Origin: Nocardia brasiliensis ATCC 700358 | Lineage (GTDB): Bacteria > Actinomycetota > Actinomycetes > Mycobacteriales > Mycobacteriaceae | NCBI RefSeq assembly: GCF_000250675.2 | Contig: NC_018681.1 | Coordinates: forward strand, 7,812,001-7,876,000 | Reading direction: 5' to 3' | DNA length: 64,000 nt | Shown: piece by piece, positions 24,603 through 33,922 of the stretch | How positions within the stretch are numbered: position 1 is the stretch's first letter | How the letters are laid out: every line of letters begins with the position of its first letter | Made by a program: the position numbers and the translations under genes | The notes under the pieces: model-generated | The model's input: the letters and a program-made list of their open reading frames with translations, nothing else | What the model was told of the DNA's origin: nothing | Databases searched by the model: none

Positions 24603-26258
24603 ATGGACGACAGTTCTCTGATCTGGGACGACGGTGCGCTGGTCACCATCGACCAGCGTGGACTGCCGCACGAAGTCCGGGAACTGCGCCTGCGCACGGT
24701 CGACGAGGTGATCGACGCCATCCGGGTGCTGGCGATCCGCGGGGCCCCGGCCATCGGCATCGCGGGCGCGTTCGGCGTGGTCCTCGCCACCGCCGCGCAC
24801 ACCGTCGACGGCGTGGTCGACACCGCCGCGGTGCACGCCGACGCCGACCGCATCGCGGCCGCACGGCCGACCGCGGTGAATCTCGCGTGGGCGGTGCGGC
24901 GGGTGCGCGCCGAGGTCGAGCGGGGCGCGGACGCCGTGCTGGCCGCGACCCTCGACCTGCTCGCCGAAGACGGCCGGGTCAACCGCGCGGCGGCGACGCA
25001 CGCTGCGGACCTGGTGCAGCGACTCTGTGCGGACCGACCGCTGCGGCTGCTCACCCACTGCAACACCGGACGACTCGCGACCAGCGCGTTCGGCACGGCG
25101 ATCGGCGCGCTGCGGGTGCTCGCCGAGCGCGGCGCGGTGGCGGACGTCCTGGTCGACGAGACCCGCCCGCTGCTGCAGGGCGCCCGGCTCACCGCGTGGG
25201 AACTGGCCGAAGCGGGCATCCCGCACCGGCTGACCATCGACGCCGCGGCCGCCTGGGCGATGGCGACCGGACAGGTCGACTGCGTACTCGTCGGTGCCGA
25301 CCGCGTCACCGCCAACGGCGATGTCGCGAACAAGATCGGCACGTACCCGCTCGCGCTGGCCGCGCGCCACCACGGCATTCCATTCATCGTGGTCGCGCCG
25401 GAATCGACCAGGGATCCGAACACGGTCACCGGCCGCGACATCGTGGTGGAGGAACGCGCGGCCGACGAGGTCACCGGATTCGGCGGTGTGGCAACGGCTC
25501 CCGCCGGCACCGCGGTGTTCAATCCGGCCTTCGACGTGACGCCGGGCGATCTGGTGACGGCCGTGGTGACCGAACTCGGCGTCGTGCACCGCGGCGCGGG
25601 CCTGCCACCCTTGCCCGGCAAGGAGATCGCCGGAATTGCGCGCGGGCTCTATCAGCGGGGGTGGATGCCGGGGACCGCGGGCAACATCTCGGTGCGCACC
25701 GGCGATACCGCTGTGATCACCGGCAGCGGGTTGTCCAAAGGTGAACTCACCGAACGCGATATGGTCACCGTCCGGGTCGTCGATTCGGCGCCGGTCACCG
25801 ACCACGGCCGGAAACCGTCCGCGGAGACCGCGATTCACACCGCTGTCTACCGCGCCACCGCGGCCCGGGCGGTCGTGCACATCCACCCGCCCCACGCCAC
25901 CGCACTGGCGACCCGCCCCGGCGCGCTCGACGCCGTGACCACGATGCGGATCACGGACTACGAACTCATCAAGGGGCTCGGCGGCACCGATCCCGCGGCC
26001 ATCGATATTCCGGTGTACCCCAACTGGACCGACGTGCCGCGCATCGGCGCCGACATCGAGCGCTATCTCATCGACCATCCCGACGCGCCCCCGATCCTGT
26101 TCATCGCGGGTCACGGGATCACCGCGTGGGGGGACAATCTTTCCCAGGCGCGCGATCGCGCCGAATGCCTGGAAGCCCTGTGCGAGCTGGTCTCCCGGAC
26201 CGCCCGGACACAGGCCTTCGGCGAGCGCGCGGACCCACTCGAGATTGGACTGACATGA
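24603..26258 (+). CDS. MtnA-MtnB fusion: methylthioribose-1-P isomerase / methylthioribulose-1-P dehydratase
   Basis: Residues ~1-335 are MtnA, with RGAPAIGIAGAFG, LTHCNTGRLAT and the active-site GADRVTANGDVANKIGTY. Residues ~340-551 are MtnB, a class II aldolase fold with GTAGNISVR, SGLSKGEL, the zinc ligands in VVHIHPPHATAL and GHGITAWG near the end. The two catalyse consecutive steps of methionine salvage, converting 5-methylthioribose-1-phosphate to the diketo phosphate consumed by MtnC. Fusion would allow direct transfer. ATG 24603 has AAAGGA upstream. The stop overlaps the mtnD start (ATGA), so translation is coupled. No MTA phosphorylase, MTR kinase or transaminase gene is in the window. 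Confidence 0.92.
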   Translation: MDDSSLIWDDGALVTIDQRGLPHEVRELRLRTVDEVIDAIRVLAIRGAPAIGIAGAFGVVLATAAHTVDGVVDTAAVHADADRIAAARPTAVNLAWAVRRVRAEVERGADAVLAATLDLLAEDGRVNRAAATHAADLVQRLCADRPLRLLTHCNTGRLATSAFGTAIGALRVLAERGAVADVLVDETRPLLQGARLTAWELAEAGIPHRLTIDAAAAWAMATGQVDCVLVGADRVTANGDVANKIGTYPLALAARHHGIPFIVVAPESTRDPNTVTGRDIVVEERAADEVTGFGGVATAPAGTAVFNPAFDVTPGDLVTAVVTELGVVHRGAGLPPLPGKEIAGIARGLYQRGWMPGTAGNISVRTGDTAVITGSGLSKGELTERDMVTVRVVDSAPVTDHGRKPSAETAIHTAVYRATAARAVVHIHPPHATALATRPGALDAVTTMRITDYELIKGLGGTDPAAIDIPVYPNWTDVPRIGADIERYLIDHPDAPPILFIAGHGITAWGDNLSQARDRAECLEALCELVSRTARTQAFGERADPLEIGLT

Positions 26259-26830
26259 CCCTGCTCCAGGTGATGGCCGCCGGCAACGCGGCCGACGTGC
26301 GGGTGCGAACCACCGACGACGAGCTGATCGGCACCGAATTGGCCGCGCACGGCATCACTTTCGGCCGCTGGCCGGTGCTGCCCGACGCCGCGGCGGTGTC
26401 CTCGGACGACCTGCTCGCGCACTACACCGACAACGTCGCCGAACTGAACGAGTCCGGACGGTACAAGCACATCGACATCGCCCGCATCCACCCCGACGAC
26501 AGCAATCCGGAGTGGCCGCAGATCGCCAAGGGCGCGCGGGAGAAGTTCCTGAACGAGCACCGCCACGCCGAGGACGAGGTCCGCTATTTCGCGGCCGGAC
26601 GCGGCTGCTTCTATCTGCACCTCGGGCACGAGGTGCTGGCCGTGGTCTGCGAAGGCGGCGATCTGCTCTCGGTGCCCGCGGGCACCCTGCACTGGTTCGA
26701 CATGGGCACCCGGCCCGATTTCATCGCCATCCGGTTCTTCGAGGAGGAGGACGGCTGGGTCGGTGACTTCACCGGTGACCGGATCAGCGAAGGGTTCCCG
26801 ACCCTCGACGAGCTGCTCGCCGAGTCATGA
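26255..26830 (+). CDS. mtnD: Acireductone dioxygenase MtnD
   Basis: A 191-residue cupin. The metal-binding motif is HRHAEDEVRYF (His, His, Glu), and the fourth ligand is the His in GTLHWFDMG. The enzyme oxidises acireductone; with Fe2+ it yields the 2-oxo precursor of methionine plus formate, with Ni2+ it takes an off-pathway route producing CO. Upstream residues YKHIDIARIHPD are also typical of the bacterial enzyme. It overlaps mtnAB by 4 nt and mtnC by 4 nt, giving a tightly coupled operon. It acts after MtnC chemically, although its gene precedes mtnC. Confidence 0.93.
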   Translation: MTLLQVMAAGNAADVRVRTTDDELIGTELAAHGITFGRWPVLPDAAAVSSDDLLAHYTDNVAELNESGRYKHIDIARIHPDDSNPEWPQIAKGAREKFLNEHRHAEDEVRYFAAGRGCFYLHLGHEVLAVVCEGGDLLSVPAGTLHWFDMGTRPDFIAIRFFEEEDGWVGDFTGDRISEGFPTLDELLAES

Positions 26831-27516
26831 TCACGACGATCGTCGTCGATATCGAAGGAACGACCAGCCCGACCAGCTCGGTGCGCGAAGACCTCTACGG
26901 CTACACCCGCGCTCGGCTGCCCGGCTGGCTCGCCGAAAACCGCGAGGGCGCAGCGGCGTCCATCATCGACGGCACCCGGAAGCTGGCCGATCGCCCGGCG
27001 GCCGACACCGACGAGATCGCGGCCGTGCTGCGCGGCTGGCTCGACTCCGACGTCAAGGCCGAACCGCTCAAAGCCGCCCAGGGGCTGATCTGCGCGGAGG
27101 GGTTCCGCGCGGGCGAGCTGCACGGTGAGTTCTTCGCCGACGTGCCGCCCGCACTCCGGGCATGGCACGCGGCCGAGCTGAGGCTGTACGTGTACTCGTC
27201 CGGATCTGTTCGCAACCAACAGGATTGGTTCACCTTCGCGCGCGACGGCGAGCTGGCGTCATTGATCAGCGGCTTCTTCGATCTGACCACGGCGGGCGGC
27301 AAGCGCGAGGCCGCCTCCTACGAAAAGATCGCGAGCGCGATCGGCGTGCCCGCGCAGCGCATCCTGTTCCTGTCCGACCACCCCGACGAACTGGACGCGG
27401 CCGTCGCCGCGGGCTGGCAGGTGGTCGGCCTGGCGCGGCCCGGGGAACCGAACCCGCCGCGGCCGCCGCACCGGTGGGTGGACACCTTCGCCGATATCGA
27501 GCCGCGCGCCGAATAG
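26827..27516 (+). CDS. mtnC: Enolase-phosphatase E1, MtnC
   Basis: A 229-residue HAD-superfamily enzyme. Motif I is VVDIEGTTSP (Glu replacing the usual second Asp, as in the family), motif II is VYSSGSVRNQQ and motif IV is ILFLSDHPDELDAA. It enolises and dephosphorylates 2,3-diketo-5-methylthiopentyl-1-phosphate to acireductone, feeding MtnD. It is the last gene of the salvage operon. The 414-bp region after it has no gene and no strong terminator that I could identify; the next gene is narG. Confidence 0.93.
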   Translation: MITTIVVDIEGTTSPTSSVREDLYGYTRARLPGWLAENREGAAASIIDGTRKLADRPAADTDEIAAVLRGWLDSDVKAEPLKAAQGLICAEGFRAGELHGEFFADVPPALRAWHAAELRLYVYSSGSVRNQQDWFTFARDGELASLISGFFDLTTAGGKREAASYEKIASAIGVPAQRILFLSDHPDELDAAVAAGWQVVGLARPGEPNPPRPPHRWVDTFADIEPRAE

Positions 27517-27861
27517 ATTGCCCATCGATTGCGCCCTTTACGGCAATTTCCAGGCGCAAACAAAGAGCGAACAATTCACGACTAGCGCAATTAGTTCATA
27601 CCAGATGAAACTACACATATCGGACTTTGCGACATCCACGGCAACGACATCGACACGCCCGCGAATGTGACGCGCCCAAAAACACAGCGTTTCCACAGCA
27701 TTGACAAATGCTGGCCGATAGTCTCGGGCAACCGCCTGCGTAGTCGACAAATGCGCAGGTAGCAGGCATCTTCCTGCGTTCTCGCCCGCCTCGTGCGGCC
27801 GTGCCGGTCAGCGCCTCCACGCTCCGCGCGCAGCCGATAGGGCGCGCTCGAAGAATGTTTC
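27517..27861. other. Gene-free, AT-richer region upstream of narG
   Basis: No credible coding frame is seen between mtnC and narG. The stretch is noticeably richer in A/T than its surroundings (for example around 27540-27620). It holds the paired inverted repeats listed next, and GCAGG/CCTGC arms at 27762-27766 and 27773-27777. It probably contains the control region of the nitrate reductase operon plus the mtnC 3' end signals. Confidence 0.5.
27696..27759. promoter_or_regulatory. Two spaced operator-like repeats upstream of narG
   Basis: CAGCATT-gaca-AATGCTG (27696-27713) is a perfect 7+4+7 inverted repeat. A second inverted repeat, CCTGCG / CGCAGG (27735-27740, 27754-27759), follows. Both contain the identical nonamer GACAAATGC (27703-27711 and 27746-27754), 43 bp apart, about four helical turns. 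This looks like a two-site binding region for a regulator of narGHJI; the regulator is not identified. Confidence 0.5.
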
Positions 27862-27891
27862 TTGGCAGCACGCCGAAAACATCTTTAGAGT
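27862..27891 (+). promoter_or_regulatory. Candidate narG promoter
   Basis: TTGGCA (27862-27867), an 18-bp spacer and TAGAGT (27886-27891) form a reasonable housekeeping-type promoter, placing the transcript start near 27898, about 33 nt before the narG GTG, with GGAGG in between. Confidence 0.45.
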
Positions 27892-27930
27892 GAGTAACGG
27901 CTACCGAATTCACTGCCGCTTGGAGGCGTA

Positions 27931-30900
27931 GTGGTTGACTCGCGATCCGACGATGTCGGGGATCTGCTTTTACAGTTTGGCAAGTATTTCCAGCGCGGCG
28001 AAATCTCCGCCGATCAGCGCACCCTGCACCGGCGGGGCGGGCGCGAAGCCGACAAGTTCTACCGGGAGCGGTGGGCGCACGACAAGGTGGTGCGCTCGAC
28101 CCACGGCGTGAACTGCACGGGTTCGTGCTCGTGGAAGATCTACGTCAAGGACGGCGTGATCACCTGGGAGGCACAGCAAACCGACTATCCCTCGGTCGGG
28201 GCGGACAAGCCGGAGTACGAGCCGCGGGGGTGCCCGCGCGGCGCATCGTTCTCCTGGTATACGTATTCGCCTGCGCGAGTACGCTATCCGTACGTCCGCG
28301 GGACACTGCTCGAACTGTATCGGGACGCGAAGGCCCGGCTTCGCGATCCGGTGCTGGCCTGGGCCGAGATCGTCGAGGACCCGGTAAAGGCGAAGCGTTA
28401 CAAGGCCGCACGCGGTAGGGGCGGCTTCGTGCGCGCCGAATGGCGCGAGGCCACCGAGATCGCCGCGGCGGCGCATGTTTACACGATCAAGCGGTACGGT
28501 CCGGATCGGGTGGCGGGTTTCTCGCCGATTCCGGCGATGTCGATGGTCAGCCAGGGAACGGCAGATCGGTGTAGCGCTTGACGTAATCGAGGAACCGGGG
28601 CGTCGACCGTTCGACGAAGAACTCGCGCAGCACCACGTGCCCCATCGACATGGCAAGCGCCGCATCGGTTCCCGGCCGCGCCGCCACCCACTCATCGGCG
28701 AACTTCGTATTGTCGGCATAGTCGGGCGACACCACCACGACCTTCTGCCCCCGATACCGCGCCTCGGTCATATAGTGCGCATCCGGCGTCCGCGTCACCG
28801 GCACATTCGAACCCCACATGATCAGATACCCGGCATCGAACCAATCCGCCGACTCCGGCACATCGGTCTGATCACCGAACACCTGCGGCGACGCCACCGG
28901 CAGATCGGCATACCAGTCATAGAACGACAACATCGACCCACCCAGCAACGAGATGAACCGCGCACCAACCGCTGGTCGAACTGGACGATCGCGACGGGCA
29001 CTTCGTGCCGGGCAAGTTCCTGACCGCCGCCGATCTGGGCGAAGATGGCGAAGGAGCCGAGTTCAAGACGGTGCTCCTGGACGCCGAGGCGAATCCCGTC
29101 GTGCCCAACGGCGCATTGGGCTATCGCTTCGGTGCGGCCGGGGCCGGACGGTGGAACCTCGACCTCGGTGACGTCGATCCGCTGTTGACGCTCTATCACC
29201 ACGGTGATGAGCACGCAACTGTCCGTCTTCCCCGCTTCGACAGCGACGTCCCCGGTGTACTGACTCGCGGTGTGCCGACGAGAACCGTTGCGGGAAAACG
29301 GGTTACCACTGTCTTCGATCTGCTGCTGGCGCAGTACGGTGTCGCACGCGACGGTCTGCCCGGAACCTGGCCGACCGGTTACGACGATGCGTCCGAGCCG
29401 TATACGCCCGCCTGGCAGGAGGCCATCACCGGCGTACCCGGCGGGCAAGCGACCCGGATCGCGCGCGAGTTCGCTGACAACGCAATGCGTTCCGGCGGTC
29501 GCTCGATGATCCTGATGGGTGCGGGCACCAATCACTGGTTCCATTCCGATCAGATCTATCGTGCGTTCTTCACGCTGACGCTGCTCACCGGCTGCCAAGG
29601 GGTGAACGGTGGCGGCTGGGCGCATTACGTCGGTCAGGAGAAGTGCCGGCCGCTGACCGGTTGGTCCACACTGGCTTTCGGGCTGGACTGGCAGCGGTCA
29701 CCACGCCAGATGCAGGGCACGGTGTTCTGGTACCTGACCAACGATCAGTGGCGCTACGACCCGTTCACCGCCGAGACATTCGCCTCGCCCCTGAGCACCG
29801 GCAAGTTCGCCGGGCGCACCGCCGCAGACAATATCGCGCTGGCGAGTCGGCTGGGTTGGATGCCGAGTTATCCGACCTTCGACCGCAATCCGCTGGATCT
29901 GGCGGACGAGGCCGAGCGCGCGGACGAGTCCGCGGCGGACTACGTGGTGAGCAAGCTGAAATCGGGCGACCTGCGTTTCGCGTGTGAGGACCCCGATGCC
30001 CCGGAGAACTTCCCGCGCTGCCTGACGGTGTGGCGGTCCAATCTGCTCGGTTCCTCCGGTAAAGGCAACGAGTACTTCAACAGACATCTGCTCGGTGCGG
30101 ATTCGAACCTGCAGACCACCGATGTGACCGGTGTGCGGCCACAGGAGCTGGTGTGGCGGGAGCAGGCGGCGACGGGGAAGCTGGATCTGTTGCTGTCGCT
30201 GGACTTCCGGATGACGAGCACGACATTGTTCTCCGATATCGTGCTGCCCGCGGCGACCTGGTATGAGAAGCACGACCTGTCCTCGACCGATATGCACCCG
30301 TTCGTGCACGCCTTTTCCCCGGCGATTTCACCGCCGTGGGAGGCCAAGACCGACTTCGAGGCGTTCCACCGGATCGCTCAGGAGGTCTCCCGCCTGGCGG
30401 AGCACCATCTCGGCGTGCGCAAGGACATCGTCGCCGTTGCGCTGCAACATGATTCGCCGGATGCGATGGCGCAAGCTGGTGGGCGGGTGCTGGACTGGAA
30501 AGCCGGTGAGTGTGAGCCGATTCCGGGTCAGACGATGCCCAAACTGGTGCTGGTGGAACGGGACTACCCCAAGATCGCCGAGAAGATGGCCGCATTGGGA
30601 CCGTTGGTCGAGACGCTGGGCCTGACCACCAAGGGCATCACCACCTATCCCGAAGCCGAAGTAGCGTATCTGGCCGGAGTCAACGGTGTGGCGAATTCTG
30701 GTGCGGCCCAAGGTCGCCCGCGACTCGCCAAGGATATCCATGCCGCCGAGGCGATTCTGGCCTTGTCCGGAACCACGAACGGCAGGCTCGCGGTCGAGGG
30801 TTTCGAGGCGTTGGAGCGTCGTACGGGTACCGAGCTAGTGGATTTGGCTGCGGAGCATGAGGGTAAGCGGGTGACGTTTGCGGATACGCAGGCGCGTCCG

Positions 30901-31615
30901 GTGCCGGTGATCACCTCGCCGGAGTGGTCGGGGAGTGAGTCTGGGGGGGCGGCGGTATTCGCCGTTCACGATCAATGTGGAGCGGTGTAAGCCGTGGCAT
31001 ACGTTGTCGGGGCGGCAGCATTTCTATTTGGATCATGATTGGATGATCGAGTTGGGTGAGCAGTTGCCGGTGTTTAGGCCGCCGTTGGATATGACGGGGT
31101 TGTTCTGTGAGCCCGAGGTCGGGGCGGTGTCGGAGCGGGGTGTGACGGTGCGGTATTTGACGCCGCATTCGAAGTGGTCGATTCATTCGGCGTATCAGGA
31201 CAATTTGCATATGTTGACGTTGTCGCGGGGTGGGCCCTCGATCTGGATGTCGGAGCGTGACGCGGCGAAGATCGGTGTGGCCGATAATGATTGGATCGAG
31301 GCGGTCAACCGTAACGGGGTGGTGGTGGCGCGGGCGATCGTGTCGCATCGGATGCCCGAGGGCACGGTGTTCATGTATCACGCGCAGGACCGGGCGGTGG
31401 GTGTACCCAGGATCGAGGACCGCCCGCAGGTCGATGACGCGCGGGGTAAGCGGGGCGGGATCCATAACGCGTTGACCCGGATCATGATCAAGCCGTCGCA
31501 TTTGATCGGCGGGTATGCCCAGCAGTCGTTCGCGTTGAATTATCACGGCCCGACCGGTAACCAGCGCGACGAGGTCACCACGATCCGGCGCCGTAGCCAG
31601 GAAGTGGAGTACTGA
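27931..31615 (+). pseudogene. narG: narG, nitrate reductase alpha subunit, disrupted by an internal inversion and a frameshift
   Basis: GTG 27931 (GGAGG upstream) starts NarG with the FS0 cluster ligands in STHGVNCTGSC and RGCPRGA. The frame is true NarG to codon 208 (28555), then meets eight foreign codons and a stop at 28581, because 28556-28971 is inverted. From 28972 the NarG frame resumes (LVELDDRDGHFVPGK), covering LMGAGTNHWFHSD and RTVWRSNLLGSSGKG-type segments, until a run of seven G (30943-30949) adds one base and diverts the frame to a stop at 30990. The correct frame (GGRRYSPFTINVE) continues to 31615. Re-flipping the segment and removing one G gives a 1227-residue protein, the normal NarG length. 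As written no functional catalytic subunit can be made, although narHJI remain intact. Confidence 0.9.
28556..28971 (-). other. 416-bp inverted segment of narG coding sequence
   Basis: Read on the minus strand, this block encodes the NarG part running from ARFISLLGGSMLSFYDWYAD through GDQTDVPESADW and MWGSNVPVTRTPDAH to YVKRYTDLPF. That includes the Asp in FYDWY corresponding to the Mo-ligating Asp222 of E. coli NarG. Reversing exactly 28556-28971 joins AGCCAGG to CGGTTGG on the left and CCGTTC to CTGGTCG on the right, both in frame. The only flanking inverted homology seen is CCAG (28551-28554) against CTGG (28972-28975). No recombinase gene or insertion-sequence ends are nearby. Confidence 0.93.
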
Positions 31616-31616
31616 G

Positions 31617-33245
31617 ATGCGTGTCATGGCACAACTGGCGATGGTGATGAACCTGGACAAATGCATCGGCTGCCACACCTGCTCGGTGACGTGTAAACAG
31701 GCGTGGACCAACCGCGGCGGCACCGAATACATGTGGTTCAACAACGTCGAAACCCGTCCCGGGCAAGGCTATCCCCGCCAGTACCAAGACCAAGACCGGT
31801 GGAAAGGCGGCTGGAGGCTCAACCGGCGCGGCAAACTGACGTTGAAGTCGGGGTCACGGTTCACACGGCTGCTCAACCTTTTCGCCAACCCCGACCTGCC
31901 CACGGTCGCCGACTATTACGAGCCGTGGAGCTATGACTACGACACTTTGCTCTCGGCCCCGGCGATGGACACCACCCCGGTCGCACGCCCGAAATCCTTG
32001 ATCACCGGCGCCGACACCCAGATCACGTGGGGTGCGAACTGGGACGACGACCTCGGTTCCGGACCCGAACAGGTCGGTAAGGATCCGTTGCTGGGGCGGT
32101 TGTCCGACCAGGTGAAACTCGAGTTCGAGCAAACCTTCATGTTCTACCTGCCGCGGATCTGTGAGCATTGCTTGAATCCGTCGTGTGCGGCGTCGTGCCC
32201 GTCCGGGGCGATCTACAAACGCGCCGAGGACGGGATCGTGCTCGTCGATCAAGACAAATGCCGGGGCTGGCGCCACTGCGTCACCGGCTGCCCCTACAAG
32301 AAGATCTACTTCAACCACAAAACCGGCAAAGCCGAGAAATGCACCTTCTGCTACCCGCGCATCGAGGTCGGGATCCCGACCGTGTGCTCGGAAACCTGCG
32401 TCGGCCGCCTGCGCTACATCGGCGTCATGCTCTACGACGCCGACAAAGTCGGTCAAGCTGCCGCGGTCACCGACCCCCACGACCTCTACCCCGCCCAACT
32501 CGGCGTCTTCCTCAACCCCCACGACCCCCGCGTCATCACCGAAGCCGAACACGCCGGCATCTCCCCGGAATGGATCCAAGCCGCCCAGGACTCCCCGGTC
32601 TACAAACTCATCGCCGACTACCAAATCGCCCTACCCTTACACCCGGAATACCGCACCATGCCCATGGTCTGGTACATCCCACCCCTCTCACCCATCGTCG
32701 ACGTGTTGACCGAAACCGGCCACGACGGCGAAAACCCCCACAACCTCTTCGGCGCCATCGACACCCTCCGCATCCCCATCGAATACCTCGCCGAACTCTT
32801 CACCGCAGGCGAAATAGGACCCGTCCGCGCCGCACTACAACGACTCGCCGGAATGCGCGCATTCATGCGCTCGATCAACCTCGGCGAAGAACCCGACCCG
32901 GCGATCGCCCCCTCGATTCGGCTCGAACCCGAAGAAATCGAAGCCCTCTACCGACTACTCGCTATCGCCAAATACGAACACCGCTACGTCATCCCGTCCG
33001 GTGCCGGATCACAAGCCCACCAACTCGACGCCCTCGCCACCGGATGCAGCCTCGACAACGATGGTGGGCCGGGCATGACCGCCCTCGACACCATGGTCGA
33101 CAAGTTCCACCTCACCGACACCAACGGCGCTGCACCGCAAGAGAAATCGAATCGAATCAACTTGCTCGACTGGGACGGGTCGAGTACCACGGGCCTGATG
33201 CCCGACGCCTCGGCCATCCACGTACCGGACGGTGCGGCCCGATGA
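31617..33245 (+). CDS. narH: NarH, nitrate reductase beta subunit (electron-transfer Fe-S protein)
   Basis: A 542-residue protein with the four Fe-S binding clusters of NarH: CIGCHTCSVTC (16-26), CEHCLNPSCAASC (~182-194), CRGWRHCVTGC (~216, where Trp replaces a Cys as in the 3Fe-4S site) and CTFCYPRIEVG ... CSETC (~242-). It relays electrons from NarI heme b to NarG. ATG 31617 follows the narG stop by one base, and the stop overlaps narJ (ATGA). Codon use changes strongly along the gene, from mixed at the 5' end to almost G-free, C-rich at 32440-33000. The gene itself shows no lesion. Confidence 0.95.
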   Translation: MRVMAQLAMVMNLDKCIGCHTCSVTCKQAWTNRGGTEYMWFNNVETRPGQGYPRQYQDQDRWKGGWRLNRRGKLTLKSGSRFTRLLNLFANPDLPTVADYYEPWSYDYDTLLSAPAMDTTPVARPKSLITGADTQITWGANWDDDLGSGPEQVGKDPLLGRLSDQVKLEFEQTFMFYLPRICEHCLNPSCAASCPSGAIYKRAEDGIVLVDQDKCRGWRHCVTGCPYKKIYFNHKTGKAEKCTFCYPRIEVGIPTVCSETCVGRLRYIGVMLYDADKVGQAAAVTDPHDLYPAQLGVFLNPHDPRVITEAEHAGISPEWIQAAQDSPVYKLIADYQIALPLHPEYRTMPMVWYIPPLSPIVDVLTETGHDGENPHNLFGAIDTLRIPIEYLAELFTAGEIGPVRAALQRLAGMRAFMRSINLGEEPDPAIAPSIRLEPEEIEALYRLLAIAKYEHRYVIPSGAGSQAHQLDALATGCSLDNDGGPGMTALDTMVDKFHLTDTNGAAPQEKSNRINLLDWDGSSTTGLMPDASAIHVPDGAAR

Positions 33246-33922
33246 CCATCCTGAAACTGCGCCGCCGTCCCGAGCCCGCCGTCGCGATGACCGAACGGGA
33301 TCGGCACCTGGTGTGGCGGCTGGCCGCGTTGCTGCTGGACTACCCGAGCGAGTCACTGCTGGCGATGACGGATCGGTTGGATTGTGCCGCAGCGGAATTA
33401 CCGGACGATATCGGCACCGGCTTGGTGCGGTTCCTCGAATATCTGCGCGGCACACCGCCATTGGCACTCGCCGCCGCCTACGTCGAGACGTTCGACCTGC
33501 GCCGCCGCGCCAGTTTGCATCTGACCTACTACGCCTACGGCGATACTCGAAAGCGCGGCATGGCGTTGTTGCGTTTCAAGCACGCCTACGGGCAGGCAGG
33601 CGCCGAACTCGCCGGCACCGAGCTACCCGACCACCTGCCGGTGGTCCTGGAATTCGCCGCGACGGTCGACCCGATCGGCGGCGAACGATTGCTCGGCGAG
33701 CACGTACCGGTGCTCGAGCTGCTCCGGCTCTCGTTGGCGGACAGCGGTTCTCCGTACGCCGACGTGCTCGCCGACGTGCTGGCCACGCTGCCGCCGCCGA
33801 CCACCGCGGACCGGCGGCGCATCGCGGAACTGGCCGCTCAGGGCCCACCCGAGGAAGAGGTCGGGCTCGACCCCTTCGCGGCGGACCCGTCGATGTTCGC
33901 CGACTCGGAAGGACGCCGATGA
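33242..33922 (+). CDS. narJ: NarJ, nitrate reductase assembly chaperone
   Basis: A 226-residue all-helical TorD-family chaperone. LAALLLDYPSESLL, the signature HLTYYAYGDTRKRGMALL and a following DHLPVVLEFAA are typical. NarJ binds the NarG N-terminus and promotes molybdenum cofactor insertion before membrane docking. ATG 33242 overlaps the narH stop by 4 nt, and its own stop overlaps narI by 4 nt, so the three genes are translationally coupled. The longer open frame upstream within narH is an out-of-frame shadow and was not used. The C-terminal acidic tail (~195-226) is variable in the family. Confidence 0.93.
   Translation: MTILKLRRRPEPAVAMTERDRHLVWRLAALLLDYPSESLLAMTDRLDCAAAELPDDIGTGLVRFLEYLRGTPPLALAAAYVETFDLRRRASLHLTYYAYGDTRKRGMALLRFKHAYGQAGAELAGTELPDHLPVVLEFAATVDPIGGERLLGEHVPVLELLRLSLADSGSPYADVLADVLATLPPPTTADRRRIAELAAQGPPEEEVGLDPFAADPSMFADSEGRR

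Noticed and set aside
28547..28948. Minus-strand ORF of 133 codons inside the narG locus as a separate gene
   Set aside because: Its product is simply the missing NarG segment; it exists because the block is inverted and has no ribosome site or independent start.
28500..29020. Insertion sequence or phage-type invertase responsible for the narG inversion
   Set aside because: No terminal repeats, target-site duplication or recombinase gene was found; flanking inverted homology is only about 4 bp.
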